NCBI GenBank assembly: GCA_039105265.1
Contig: JAPFFF010000001.1
Coordinates: forward strand, 8,990,001-9,054,000
DNA: 64,000 bases
Direction: 5' to 3'
DNA from: Tritrichomonas musculus
Taxonomy: Eukaryota; Parabasalia; Tritrichomonadida; Tritrichomonadidae
Of this stretch, positions 19,801 through 29,036 are shown piece by piece (positions within the stretch are counted from its first letter, which is position 1; each line of letters begins with the position of its first letter). Made by a program: the position numbers and the translations under genes. The notes beneath the pieces are model-generated. The model was not told the origin of the DNA, ran no database searches, and was given only the letters and a program-made list of their open reading frames with translations.

Positions 19801-22298
19801 AAAGATATGGTTGATACAATTGCAGCTGAATTGTATTTTTCATTTGAAAGTGAAAAAGGTGGGCTTTCTTTTTCTTCATTAAGTTTAAGATTATTGTTTG
19901 ATGGTGTAAAACGCTCAGTGACAAGAGAAATTAATTTACAAAATGAAAAGAGTGCATCATCATGCAATGCTGATATAACGATTGACCTTTTGATATAAGT
20001 GTCAACATTATAAAAATTGATGTTGGGAGCTTCAATCAAAGAGGCTGCTAGTGCATTCGAAAAATCAGGAAATAGTTCAATCATCCTCGTTGCAAGGTTG
20101 AAAAAGTAGATTGTGTCATTATATAAGAGATTGAATCGCGACCATTGAACTTTTGAGAGCATTCCAAAGGCTGCTTCAGCGTAGCTAAGTGGGTCATTGT
20201 GCCAAAGACTTGGATTAGATGTTAAATCTGTATCAAAAGTTGCAACAAGAACAGATTTCCCAATATTTTTGATATAATTAATACTATTATCTGCACTATT
20301 CGTAAAACTTGCATTGTAAAGGTTGTTAATTAATAAGTTGGATGAGTAATTAGAATTTGTTTTGAAAACAAGTGGATTTGCGGTTGTATTTTCTCTATCA
20401 AAAATTGGTGGTTGTCCAATTCCAATATATTCACCACAAAATTCACGAAATGAAGGATCAATGATAAGTTGTGCTTGTTTTGCGAAGAGAAGAACAAGTG
20501 ATTCATCAAGATTGTTTGATAGCACACCAATGATAATAAATATTTCGCGCATGACGCTCATAGAAAATTTAATCAATCCGATTGCTTCTGTGAGTAATGT
20601 TGCAATATGAATGAATGAAATGGTCCAATTTTGTGGAATATGTTGAAATACATAAGATAAATATGAAACACGGCTTTCAAAGGTTACTTGGTCGAATAAG
20701 TCAAATTTTCTACAGAATCTATCAATGAAGTATTTGAATTCTTCGTGTTTGCAACGATCAATAAGTTTGACTGATACTTTTTTGGCTGTTTGTTTTAGTT
20801 TCTCGGATTTAGAAACAACAGCAAGATCAATAAAATCAAATGCACGATATGACATTCTTGATGGAAGATGAGTAAAGTTAATCTTTCCAATCATTCTTAA
20901 TGTCCACCATTTGTGAATCCAGTTGTTTGATGAAACAGCTGTACTAAGTGCTTTTGAAAATAATCCAACCATTACATAATCTGGTAAATTGCCTGAGACT
21001 TTTCCAAGTGTTTCAAGTGCAAAAGAATAAGCGTCAGAACCTGTGTTCAAGTTATTAAATATCATTGAAACTAATTCATCAAAAAAAGCTCGGATATTGG
21101 GAACTGAAGATGAAAAATAAGTTAAAAGTGGAATTATTTTTGATTTATCACACTCTACCAAAGCTGAAAATAATCGTTTATCTCTGTTTTCAAGGATCAA
21201 ATTGTTTGTAGAATTGCTAAAATCGCTTGAGCTATATAAAGATCTTGAGTCAAAATTTGTTGTGGAATTTATATTTAACGTTGATGTTAAATTTAAGGTG
21301 GAATTTGAATTCAAATTTAAATTAAAATTACTAGAAGATGCATTAATGCCGGGAAGTTGATCATCAACTGGTTGTGTTGTGTACATTTTTCTAATTATAT
21401 CGGGATTTATTGGAAGAAGAAGAAGTGCAGGGAGATTTGGTGATCTTTCCACAATTTCTTCTGTAATTGTTTCCTTAATTTCTTGTGTTAAATTCTCAAT
21501 TTGATTTGAAATTAATAATTTGCTAAGAATCTTGCAGCTAGCTTCATATGAAGAAAGTTGAGGATTTTCATTTAATAATTCTGCAATTGATCGATCTTTG
21601 ATAGACATGAGGGTTTCCTTCTGGCCTGGTGGGAAAATAGGAAGTTTTTGAGGGAAAAGATTATCAAGTAGAAGAATAGATATATCACTACGGATTAATG
21701 AAGCATATTCATCAACATCATCACCAATTAAAATAGAAGCTGCTTTTGGAAAATGACGGTTTGTAGGATTATTGTAAGTAAGTTGTAAAGTTAATTCAAC
21801 AACTGTCCTCAAAAATTCACGAGGAAAGTTTAAGCATTTTTTCATTTCTACAGCAAGGTCGGGTAAGTGCTCGGAATTATTTGCTCCAAATAAATGAAGA
21901 ATTGGCTTGTTATTCAAAATATTAGAGAGTTTTTCGATTGATGTAAATTTAGCGAGATAGCAAAAACTTGTCAAGTATAAAAAAGAGTCATTTGTTGTTT
22001 TTTCTATTGTATCTGTCAAAGATGCAAGAAACTGATCTGCAAAATATGGTGCAAGCTTCATTAAAATATGGCCGACTGTGGTTGAAGCAGAAATCCTAAC
22101 GGTTGGTGAAGGATGCCGTGCCCAAAGTCCATGTAAAACCTCCCAAACGAAGTATTGGAAAAATTCTTGTTGTTTTGAAGAAAAAGATGCATAATACTGT
22201 TTGTTAACGCCTTGTCTTAGCGCGTTCAAAATTCCAGTGATCTTATTAGGTGGAAGTGATGTATCAGCGGTGAGAGAAAACACAGAAGGATCAATCAT
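16881..22298 (-). CDS. Helical-repeat (ARM/HEAT-like) protein with a long Gln/Pro repeat tract
   Basis: This protein has 1805 residues. Residues 1 to about 1420 look like stacked alpha-helical repeats of ARM/HEAT type (for example WEVLHGLWARHPSPTVRISA near the start), with short Asn/Ser- and acidic inserts. Residues about 1425-1690 are Gln/Pro-rich, built partly from a 13-residue unit of QQQQQPQQQQNPK type, encoded by a 39-bp DNA repeat at about 17580-17840. A Lys/Glu/Gln-rich segment follows. The last ~110 residues return to a helical domain (NSSSCYDESVDVIDDAVHVV onward). A scaffold role is plausible but the family is not recognised. It shares a 126-base divergent promoter with the small coiled-coil gene at 22425, including a 20-base T run. 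The antisense Cys/Gly-rich reading frame over the repeat is a shadow. Confidence 0.85.
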   Translation of the reverse strand: MIDPSVFSLTADTSLPPNKITGILNALRQGVNKQYYASFSSKQQEFFQYFVWEVLHGLWARHPSPTVRISASTTVGHILMKLAPYFADQFLASLTDTIEKTTNDSFLYLTSFCYLAKFTSIEKLSNILNNKPILHLFGANNSEHLPDLAVEMKKCLNFPREFLRTVVELTLQLTYNNPTNRHFPKAASILIGDDVDEYASLIRSDISILLLDNLFPQKLPIFPPGQKETLMSIKDRSIAELLNENPQLSSYEASCKILSKLLISNQIENLTQEIKETITEEIVERSPNLPALLLLPINPDIIRKMYTTQPVDDQLPGINASSSNFNLNLNSNSTLNLTSTLNINSTTNFDSRSLYSSSDFSNSTNNLILENRDKRLFSALVECDKSKIIPLLTYFSSSVPNIRAFFDELVSMIFNNLNTGSDAYSFALETLGKVSGNLPDYVMVGLFSKALSTAVSSNNWIHKWWTLRMIGKINFTHLPSRMSYRAFDFIDLAVVSKSEKLKQTAKKVSVKLIDRCKHEEFKYFIDRFCRKFDLFDQVTFESRVSYLSYVFQHIPQNWTISFIHIATLLTEAIGLIKFSMSVMREIFIIIGVLSNNLDESLVLLFAKQAQLIIDPSFREFCGEYIGIGQPPIFDRENTTANPLVFKTNSNYSSNLLINNLYNASFTNSADNSINYIKNIGKSVLVATFDTDLTSNPSLWHNDPLSYAEAAFGMLSKVQWSRFNLLYNDTIYFFNLATRMIELFPDFSNALAASLIEAPNINFYNVDTYIKRSIVISALHDDALFSFCKLISLVTERFTPSNNNLKLNEEKESPPFSLSNEKYNSAAIVSTISLVFPIMRDVDFLNVLCVQNFMSLMNADISNEVCQSVVKSSQKHLIGSSSKNINDMNSTSSMNIDQDVIIDPSLLYAENDDENGDNQAESHLKPTEFESFNDDINGSSPLANDFGFLNCCSSLTPFYYLNVEIPDELFRQEIIFSFALHSTVKITTEQADRLIEYTLRRASPRVLYFVLRYCYRMDVSIDLTERLSHPYFISKRVFLAVLPFLKPRKLPNDYITSVVGTDDLVTFVLSATTVLNRRASIAIIKFDPKYFMDKFMLIEKIKYDQLYNLVLYTCAVSFPADDFFSFAVKIMNMCSKSRKKMNLSRRLLSVFIGSNKTNKEIVINANSLLACEIFPLSSSTEIKTFTAAQIIEYYYEIATISKTADCSSVIEILSNVLSKNTIYGALLNMIIHPQMTFENIQGMISSPFASLQTLPFHFYDDKLKYDPDFSDLSSQIIDYLLQTTVIRTAQTSSTILSFLTRFLDFKNLSRPQMKVAFYFMHRNVDISPQCAALREVMMVYRSFLRFFYQKTEELKVVVEFADKLFDYPIVPTGSISILNQVSYILHDPSHVAVILTPYLKMKNSYSMCIVCENAATYLLRVKMNKIEHHSEQVSQLKEQSQQQDLIQQSQQQSSQTLPPSPKQLPLTQSAQNPKQQPPQQNAEQPPSPKQPKQQQQPQPQQNPKQQQQSQQQQNPKQQQQQPQQQQNPKQQQQQPQQQQNPKQQQQQPQQQNPKQQQQPQQNLKQQQQSQQQQQNPKRPLSPRQPKPQQPQQQQQYPKQPQQQKDVKQQQKEWRQQQKELRQKEKEKKQKEKEQKQKEKLLKKQQQQQQQLQRQQQQQFQLQQQQKQRELQDQQNSKPNLQFQHIQSQQSFQSNLPLVNEGLNSSSCYDESVDVIDDAVHVVSIARSFYATFNAIVSVENIRPTMKHDLLKGLFSPIYDYSLKILDDPDVKIFAPVLALLDESTEIPQELVKYIDAAKEILQKRKE
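17580..17840 (-). repeat. 39-bp coding minisatellite (QQQQQPQQQQNPK units)
   Basis: Imperfect tandem units of about 39 bp, each encoding roughly 13 residues that end in Gln-Asn-Pro-Lys, lie inside the 1805-residue helical-repeat gene. The period is a multiple of three, so copy-number change would keep the frame. Confidence 0.8.
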
Positions 22299-22398
22299 TT
22301 AGAGATTCTTTTTTTTTTTTTTTTTTTTCAAATTGACTTTCATTAAGAAAAATTGATCGTCCTGGTTTAATAAAAAGACTGATTTTTTCGGTTTTCAA

Positions 22399-22404
22399 TC
22401 ATTC
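22399..22404 (+). promoter_or_regulatory. Inr-like TCATTC upstream of the 73-residue gene
   Basis: TCATTC lies about 20 bases before the ATG at 22425, inside the short divergent promoter shared with the 1805-residue gene. Confidence 0.45.
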
Positions 22405-22424
22405 TATAACTCTAACCAAAAACA

Positions 22425-22646
22425 ATGGAAACGGAAAATGAAACGGATGCTGTAAACAAAGAACTGTTGAATAAAATATTTCAAGGAATGGCCCATTTAA
22501 CAAAATCAGTAATGTCAATAAATGATCGACTTGACCGTATTGAAATTACTACTGGCCGATTACAAGACCGCCTATCCGATTTACAAGATAAATACATGCA
22601 AAAAATGCTTGCTATTGAAGATAAAGACGAAAAGAAAAAAACTTGA
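22425..22646 (+). CDS. Small coiled-coil protein
   Basis: This 73-residue acidic and basic protein has an amphipathic heptad pattern from about residue 15 to 60 (SINDRLDRIEITTGRLQDRL), consistent with a parallel coiled coil, and a Lys-rich tail. Its size and shape recall small oligomerisation proteins such as HSBP1, but the sequence is too short and divergent for me to assign a family. It has its own Inr-like site, a short divergent promoter shared with the 1805-residue gene, and stops cleanly at TGA. Its coding-type composition contrasts with the AT-rich flanks, so I regard it as a real gene. Confidence 0.65.
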   Translation: METENETDAVNKELLNKIFQGMAHLTKSVMSINDRLDRIEITTGRLQDRLSDLQDKYMQKMLAIEDKDEKKKT

Positions 22647-23254
22647 AAAAAATGTATATTAGAATTTTCTTTTCATATTTTAGTTATTGTTTGTGTCTGA
22701 AATAATAATCTTCCCAGAGCTTTTTACTATGTTTATTCTTGTTTTATAAAATCATAAATTAAAATTTCAAAATTTCGATAATAATTGATATTTAGTATGA
22801 AACACTAAAAGACATGAGCTTTGAAAGATGTTTACAATTTTTGTGGGATTCAAAAATGATTTCAGCAATTAATTGAATTATATTTTGAAAAGGTATAACT
22901 TTGGAAATATTTTAGTAAAATAACCTATTTTAAAATGTTTTTAAATTGTATTAGTACTAATAAATTAAAAGCATTATGAAAGGTTATATTTTATTTGGTG
23001 TTTATTCTCATCTATCATTCATCTGCCATTTAATATTTGAAAAAGTTTTAACCATTTGTGAGTTTTATAAAAGCGCATACAAATATTTCAATTATAAGTC
23101 CTAAGAGAAAATGTTCATTTAGTAATTAAAATGGAAGGGGAAAGAAATGTCACATTCAATGAAAAAGAAAATTTAAAAAAAAAAAAAAATAAATAAATAA
23201 ATAAAAGGCTTAGTTTAATTAGAATTAAACGTGAACATGTTTTCATCATTTATT
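22647..23254. other. Intergenic region, no gene seen
   Basis: About 600 bases of AT-rich sequence lie between two genes whose 3' ends face each other. There is an A run and (ATAA)n simple repeat at about 23175-23205 just beyond the mannitol dehydrogenase stop. No RNA gene or conserved ORF is seen. Confidence 0.5.
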
Positions 23255-24730
23255 TTAGAGGAAGCTTTGAATGATTTCAAGAGGATCCTCCTTAAGGAGT
23301 CTTTGAACAAATTCAAGATATTGTTTCTTGAAGGCTTCTGATTGTGTTAAGTCAGTTGCCTCGAATGGGGATGCCTTTAAGAAAACGATTGGGTCATCGT
23401 TACGGATAAGTTCCCAATCCTTTTCAGTGAGCCATGGATCATTAACCTTGTATTCGACGCCCTTGAAGTCCTTAGTTGCTCTTAAGTAGTGCCTGTACAT
23501 AGCGAAGAAGAATGTAACGCGTGTGAGGTCTTTGTGGTCAGCGACCATCTTGATTAAGTTTGGCATTATGTAAACTGGGACCTTAGCAGCGCCATCGAAG
23601 CAAAGACGAGCAAGTTGGTCACTAACTGTCTTGTTGGCGAATCTTTCAACTAATGATTTCTTGTATTCGTTAAGGTTGATTTGAGGTGGTTCTGGAACGT
23701 ATGGTGTGATGTCCTTGTCCATGAATTGTTCGACATATTTGACAATTCTTTCATCTCTCATTGCAGCATCGACTTTTCTGTAGCCGCCATAGAATGCCGG
23801 GTAGCAAAGTAATGAGTGGGATGCGTTAAGGAGAGATAATTTCATGTTCTCGTATGCTGTAACATCTTTGCAGAATTGTGCGCCAACTTCTTCCCACTTT
23901 GGACGGCCAGCAATGAAGTTATCTTCGATAACCCATTGGATGAAGTCTTCTGTGTAGATCGGCGCTTTGTCTTCGATTCCGTTGATCTTGTTAAGACGGG
24001 TAACATCATCTGGTGTAACAGCCGGTGTGATTCTGTCAACCATTGAGTTGGGGAATGTAACGTTCTTTTCAACCCAGGCATAAAGTTCTGGATCTTGAGC
24101 CTTGATGAATGATCCGAAGGCTCTCTTGCAGGTATCTCCATTATGTTGAAGGTTATCGCAGCTGAGGATTGTGATTGGTCCGTGGTTTTGTTGCTTTCTG
24201 AGACGTAAACCAGCAGCAACAAAGCCGAAAACTGTTTGTGGATGGTCGTGATCTTTGATATCATGTTGGACTTTTGGGTCGTTAAGGTCGAATTCGCCAG
24301 TCTTCTTGTCCATGTTGTAACCACCTTCTGTGATTGTCATTGTTAAAACTTTGATTGATTCATCAGCGAGTTTGTTGATGACACTTTGTGGATCTTTGAC
24401 ACCATAGATAAGTTCAACAAGGCCTCCGATGGCGTATGTTTCATCTTTCCCATCTGCACGTGCGCAAACACGAACGGAGTAGCATCCGTTTTGGGCAGAA
24501 AGAGCATTGTATAATCTTTCATCAAATGGAAGAAGCATTAAACCGCAAATACCCCAGTTCTTTTGTGATGGGTCTTTGTCAAGTAAGAGGCTTGTGTAGT
24601 ATTCAAGGTGGGCACGGTGGAAGTTTCCGACACCGATGTGGCAAACACCTGGTTTAACTTGGGAACGGTCAAACTTGAATGGAATGATGTTTGGGTTGTT
24701 GTTAAGGCTATGGATGAATTGCTCTGCCAT
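23255..24730 (-). CDS. Mannitol dehydrogenase family NAD(P)-dependent oxidoreductase
   Basis: This 491-residue protein has the normal length for long-chain mannitol 2-dehydrogenase / fructuronate reductase enzymes, which interconvert a hexitol (or hexonate) and a ketose using NAD(P). The N-terminal Rossmann region is marked by HIGVGNFHRAH. The catalytic K-x4-N-x2-H motif is present as KLSLLNASH (K297, N302, H305). The C-terminal helical domain is complete. No signal peptide or membrane segment is present, so it should be cytosolic. The gene is visibly less AT-rich than its neighbours, with strong codon preference (GCC, AAG, GTC), suggesting high expression. The family is mainly bacterial and fungal, so ancient lateral acquisition is possible, but that is inference. 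TCACTT lies 12-17 bases upstream of the ATG. Exact substrate (mannitol versus uronate) cannot be told from sequence alone. Confidence 0.9.
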   Translation of the reverse strand: MAEQFIHSLNNNPNIIPFKFDRSQVKPGVCHIGVGNFHRAHLEYYTSLLLDKDPSQKNWGICGLMLLPFDERLYNALSAQNGCYSVRVCARADGKDETYAIGGLVELIYGVKDPQSVINKLADESIKVLTMTITEGGYNMDKKTGEFDLNDPKVQHDIKDHDHPQTVFGFVAAGLRLRKQQNHGPITILSCDNLQHNGDTCKRAFGSFIKAQDPELYAWVEKNVTFPNSMVDRITPAVTPDDVTRLNKINGIEDKAPIYTEDFIQWVIEDNFIAGRPKWEEVGAQFCKDVTAYENMKLSLLNASHSLLCYPAFYGGYRKVDAAMRDERIVKYVEQFMDKDITPYVPEPPQINLNEYKKSLVERFANKTVSDQLARLCFDGAAKVPVYIMPNLIKMVADHKDLTRVTFFFAMYRHYLRATKDFKGVEYKVNDPWLTEKDWELIRNDDPIVFLKASPFEATDLTQSEAFKKQYLEFVQRLLKEDPLEIIQSFL

Positions 24731-24741
24731 TATTAAAATAA

Positions 24742-24747
24742 AAGTGA
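24742..24747 (-). promoter_or_regulatory. Inr-like TCACTT upstream of mannitol dehydrogenase
   Basis: TCACTT reads toward the ATG at 24730, giving a very short leader typical of trichomonad genes. Confidence 0.5.
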
Positions 24748-26025
24748 AGTAAAATGTGTTCTTATGTCAAAGAGATTTTCGTGAGTTTGGTTTTCTGAGG
24801 CGCCTTTGAAAAATTTGCATTCGTATAAGATTTTAAATTCAATTTTCTTTTGAATTTTTTCAATAAAATTATCAAAAAGTTTTATATTACTAGTTCTCAA
24901 AAAGTTTTACATTACTTAATTGAAAATTATTCGAAATGGGTGAAGCCGAAAAGATGGGTTAGTCAAAGAAAAATTGATGTTAGAATATAATAAATAGCCT
25001 TTACTTTTTTCACATCACAAAATCCTTAACGTAACTTCTTAACGTTTATATTCTTTAATCCCTATTTTTGTTGTTGTATTTGCATGTTTTTGGTAAAAAT
25101 ATCAAGTTTTCAAATTAAATGTTATCAAAAAAATCAATGAACAGATAAAATTAAAATTTTGAGGCGCTTAAGTTTATATTTTATATAATCGCTTTTTAGT
25201 ATTGGTTTTATATGTTAAAAAGAAATTAAAAGTTTATAAAACAATATTATAATAGTAAATAATCTAGAAATCTTGAGTAATGTGAATTGGTTTGCTCACA
25301 GAGTGATTATATGCTTTTTATAAAATGGTCAATCATTTCACCTTTACAAAAAATGATTTTTAAAAATTGCATTTTACTTTTACAAAAATGATTTTATAAA
25401 ATAATTTAATTGCTATTTTATTTATTCACAAAAAATTATTTAGTATATTATCTTTTTTCAGAGATATAATTATTCTATGCATTCAATATTTTCAATAAAA
25501 AATACATTGTACAAACCTTGTATTTTTTCTATCGTTCTTTGTAGAACAAGGTTGGTACAAAAAGTGAAGTCTAATAATAAAGATTTAATATATGAAAATA
25601 AATATTAAAAATGAGTAAAAGTATAATCATATGTGAAGTAGAGCTACGATTAAAAATTTCAACGTTATTAGAAAATTGAATTGGATAACAATTCAAATTA
25701 TATTTTGAATTCGCCAATTTTTTTGTTTCTTTTTTGAAGCAAACGTAACATTTCAAAGACTATTATCATTTTAAAAACTCTTATTTCAACAAGAATCTTT
25801 TCTTTTTAGAAAATACTGATAGAAAATCTTCAGAGATTATTCAACTATATTATAATTATTCAGGAGTGTAATTTTAATAATAATACTGCAAAAAAAAAAA
25901 GTTAAAGGTAATATTTGAACTAATTATCTAGATAAGAAAAAATATTTCGCTATATTATAATATTCTTAATAACATTTTAAAAAATAAAATAATTAAGTAT
26001 AAAAATACTTTATTAATTAATAAAA
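24748..26025. other. Intergenic region with duplicated TCAAAAAGT motif and a small hairpin
   Basis: About 1.3 kb of AT-rich DNA. TCAAAAAGTTTTAYATTAC occurs twice in direct orientation (from 24872 and from 24897). The second copy is followed by a nine-codon ORF (MGEAEKMG) at about 24936, which might be a vestige or chance. A stem of 15-base near-perfect arms lies at 25507-25560. No full gene is supported. Confidence 0.45.
25507..25560. repeat. Short inverted repeat
   Basis: TTGTACAAACCTTGT (25507-25521) pairs with ACAAGGTTGGTACAA (25546-25560) with one mismatch around a 24-base loop. It could be a transcription terminator-like hairpin or a mini-element remnant. Confidence 0.45.
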
Positions 26026-28551
26026 TCAAAATTCTTTTGCACATTCCTCTTCTTCTTCCTCTTCATCACTCCATTCTTCATTTTCAGACTCGAATCCAGC
26101 TTCAGCTTGGTCCCCATCGTTGCACTGAGGTAGGTCGAGTGCCTGATTCAATGAGAGAGCCATGTCATAATTAAATGGAAGAGTTTTATTTGGATCATCT
26201 GTACCTTCTTCTTCTTCATTATTATTATTATTATTTTCATTACTTCCACTATTTCCTCTTTCTTGATTTCTTCTCATTTCATGACGCTGAAGTTGAGCCA
26301 ATCTAGCTCTTTCGTCTGCTGTTAAATCATCAATATTTTTCCTGAGAAGATATTGAAGTTCTTGTTCTTCAGGATCTAAACTCCAATCTGGTGATTGATC
26401 ATTATTAACATTATTATTTTGATTTTTATTTTTCTCTCTTTCTTCTTCTTCTTCTTCAAGATGAAGTCTTCTTAAACGTTCTTCTTCATCTTGTTGTTTT
26501 CTATAAGCAGCAGCTTCTTCAAGTCTCTGTTTCTGTTTTTCTTTAAGTTGTTGCATTTCTTTTTGTTTTTGACTTTCTCTCTGTTGCTTAGCTTTTTCTG
26601 CTGCTTTCTTTCTTTTTTCTTCTTCTTCTTGTTCTTGTTTTAGTCTCTTTTCTTCTTCAAGTCTCTTTAAGTTTTCTTGCTCTCTCCTCTGTTGTTCTTC
26701 TTTCTTTCTGTCTCTTTCTTCTGTCCATTGTTTAAATTTGGCAATCTGTTCTTGTCTTCTCTTTAATTGTTCTGCCTTTGCACGAGATGCTTCAGATGCT
26801 GCCGCTGCTGCTGCCTGTTGTTGTTGTTGTGCCAGCTTCTTCTCTTCTTCTTCATGTTTCTTCTTCATTGCTTCTAATTCTTCAGCTTGACGTTTAGCTT
26901 CACGTTCTGCTGCAAACTTTTTGAATTCTTCAATTTGCTTCTTTCTATCAACTTTTGGTGCATTTTGAGCGCCTTTTTGTTTTCTAGCATTGTTTCCTCT
27001 TGCAGATGGAAGTTTGGATGGTTGTGCTGGTTGTCGACGTCCTTGATTAGATGGTGGAGGTTGATTATTTGCATTATTTTGAGGTGGTTTTTGTTGTGGA
27101 TTAACATTGATTTTAGGAAGTGGTTGTTGAACCTTCTGTGGTTGATTTGGTTGCTGGCTTGGAGAAGGTTTTATTTGAGGTTTTGCTGGTTGAGGTTGTT
27201 GAGGTTTTTGTTGTGGTTGTGGACTTGGTTGTTTGTGTTGGTTTTGTTGGTTTTGAGGTTTTGGTTGAGCTCGTTGTGATTGAGGTTTTTGTGCTGGTTG
27301 ATTAGTTTGTTTTTGTGGAGATGGGCGAGATTGAGCTGTTTGTGGTTTTTTGGCTTGCGAACTTTGTGGGGGTTGATGATGTTGTTGTTGTTGATTTTGT
27401 GGAGCAGGAGCTTTAGCAGGCTGTGGATTCTGTGGTTTGGCAGGCTTTTGAACTTGCTTTTGCTGCTGTAGCTGTGATTGTGGAGGCTGGGGTTTCTTTT
27501 GTTGCTGTGGTTGTTGTTTTTGAAGTTGTTGTGGTTGTTGTTGTGACTTTTGAACTTGTTGGCGGCTTTGTTGGGTTGGCTGCTTTTGGTTTTGTGGCTG
27601 TGGTTGTGGCTGAGCTTGATGTTGATCTTGATGCTGTTGAAGTGGAGGATGTGGGTTCTTAAAAATATTTGCGCCATGGAGGATTGTATGGTTCAATTCA
27701 TATTGTATCATTTGCTGATCAAGAAAATTGCTCAATTTTGATTTAATAAAAGGCCTGCCAAGGATCTGATTAATTGTTGGTCTTTTATTTGGATCTTTGT
27801 TGAGCATTATTCCAAGAAGTCCACGAAGATCATCTGAATATCTTTTGTCTGATATTGGAACATACTTTGCATTTAAAATTCGTTTCATTAAAGATTTTAT
27901 ATCCTTGGCATCGAAAGGATGACGAAAAGTACACATTTCATAAAGCATGCATCCAAGTGACCAAATATCTGTTTTTGAATTGTACTTTTTATTATCACAG
28001 ATTTCTGGTGATAAATAATAAGGTGTACCGATCTGAGACATTGCAAGTTGCATTGTATTTTGGAGAACCTTGGCAATGCCAAAGTCGCCAAGTTTTACTG
28101 CGCCATCCTTCATAAGAAAAACATTTTGTGCCTTTAAGTCTCTGTGCAATACTTTTCTATCATGTAAATATTTTAAAGCGAGACAAACTTGTATAAAATC
28201 GTGGAGAATCTCATCTTCAGAAAAATAAGGATGCTTAGGATTATTTTTTCTACGTTGCATTTTTTGTGAAAGGTCGCCTCCGTCAGCATACTCCATAACA
28301 ATATATAAAATGCCTTTTTCTTCAAAGCTCTCTAAAAACGCAACAATAAATGGGCATTTGAGAACAGATAGAAGAGTAGCCTCTCTGAGAGCATCAGCTT
28401 TGTCCTTTGGGGACAAATTTTTGATTTTGACGGTTTTCATAACATAAAGTCGTTTATCTTCTTTATTGCGAACAAGAAGAGCTTTTCCATAGCCACCCTC
28501 GCCGAGTGTTTTGATTGTCGTGTACTTTGATGAGTGACTGCTGGCTTTCAT
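26026..28551 (-). CDS. NEK-type (NIMA-related) protein kinase with Gln/Pro-rich and coiled-coil tail
   Basis: This protein has 841 residues. The kinase domain is at about 10-275: glycine loop GEGGYG (17-22), catalytic lysine K39, HRDLKAQN with D138, DFG with D156, and the activation-segment end GTPYYLSPE. All catalytic residues are present, so it should be active. The domain order and sequence fit the NEK family, which governs cilia, flagella, basal bodies and mitosis and is expanded in flagellated protists. Residues about 300-545 are a low-complexity Gln/Pro/Lys tract. Residues about 545-745 are a charged Glu/Lys/Arg/Gln coiled coil, the usual NEK oligomerisation device. The C-terminus is Asn- and Glu-rich. 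An Inr-like TCATT lies about 22 bases before the ATG. Several antisense frames over the Q-rich part are shadows. The NEK subtype is not assigned. Confidence 0.92.
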   Translation of the reverse strand: MKASSHSSKYTTIKTLGEGGYGKALLVRNKEDKRLYVMKTVKIKNLSPKDKADALREATLLSVLKCPFIVAFLESFEEKGILYIVMEYADGGDLSQKMQRRKNNPKHPYFSEDEILHDFIQVCLALKYLHDRKVLHRDLKAQNVFLMKDGAVKLGDFGIAKVLQNTMQLAMSQIGTPYYLSPEICDNKKYNSKTDIWSLGCMLYEMCTFRHPFDAKDIKSLMKRILNAKYVPISDKRYSDDLRGLLGIMLNKDPNKRPTINQILGRPFIKSKLSNFLDQQMIQYELNHTILHGANIFKNPHPPLQQHQDQHQAQPQPQPQNQKQPTQQSRQQVQKSQQQPQQLQKQQPQQQKKPQPPQSQLQQQKQVQKPAKPQNPQPAKAPAPQNQQQQHHQPPQSSQAKKPQTAQSRPSPQKQTNQPAQKPQSQRAQPKPQNQQNQHKQPSPQPQQKPQQPQPAKPQIKPSPSQQPNQPQKVQQPLPKINVNPQQKPPQNNANNQPPPSNQGRRQPAQPSKLPSARGNNARKQKGAQNAPKVDRKKQIEEFKKFAAEREAKRQAEELEAMKKKHEEEEKKLAQQQQQAAAAAASEASRAKAEQLKRRQEQIAKFKQWTEERDRKKEEQQRREQENLKRLEEEKRLKQEQEEEEKRKKAAEKAKQQRESQKQKEMQQLKEKQKQRLEEAAAYRKQQDEEERLRRLHLEEEEEEREKNKNQNNNVNNDQSPDWSLDPEEQELQYLLRKNIDDLTADERARLAQLQRHEMRRNQERGNSGSNENNNNNNEEEEGTDDPNKTLPFNYDMALSLNQALDLPQCNDGDQAEAGFESENEEWSDEEEEEEECAKEF

Positions 28552-29026
28552 CGGCCATATATGTATTCAATTCAATGATTAAACGTATAAAAGGGATAAT
28601 TTCAAAAACAAATTAGGGAAAAAGTTTATAATATGGTCAAATAATTCAATAAGTACTAAAAAAAGAATTTATTAAGAAAATTTTGAATAGAATAAAAATA
28701 AATGGTAACAATTTTTTATATTAGGTTCCTTATCAAAAAGTGAAAAACAAATTATCATTATCTTTGTAAAAATTAATTATAAGCAACATTTTAAACTTAA
28801 AAAACAAAAATTACTTATTTTATATATTAAATAATATAAAATAATACAAAAACTGCAAAATGTTTAACCTTTCATAGATATAGTATCTTAAAAACTCAAA
28901 GAAAAGATGAATTTTTTGAAAAACAAATGTCAATAAGAAAGGTAATTAAATTCCTGAACTTTTCAAAACAAAATCCTAAAGGAAATTTGAAAGTTTTTTT
29001 ACCCGTATTAATAAACGGACATCAAG
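28552..29026. other. Intergenic flank between the NEK kinase and the Mutator-like element
   Basis: AT-rich sequence with TCAAAAAGT at 28733-28741. There is no gene; the element's target duplication begins at 29027. Confidence 0.5.
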
Positions 29027-29036
29027 AAGATAGAAG
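29027..29036. repeat. Left target-site duplication of the Mutator-like element
   Basis: AAGATAGAAG here is repeated exactly at 31824-31833, on the far side of the element. A 10-bp duplication (11 if the next A is counted) falls in the 8-11 bp range of Mutator-like transposons. Confidence 0.85.
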
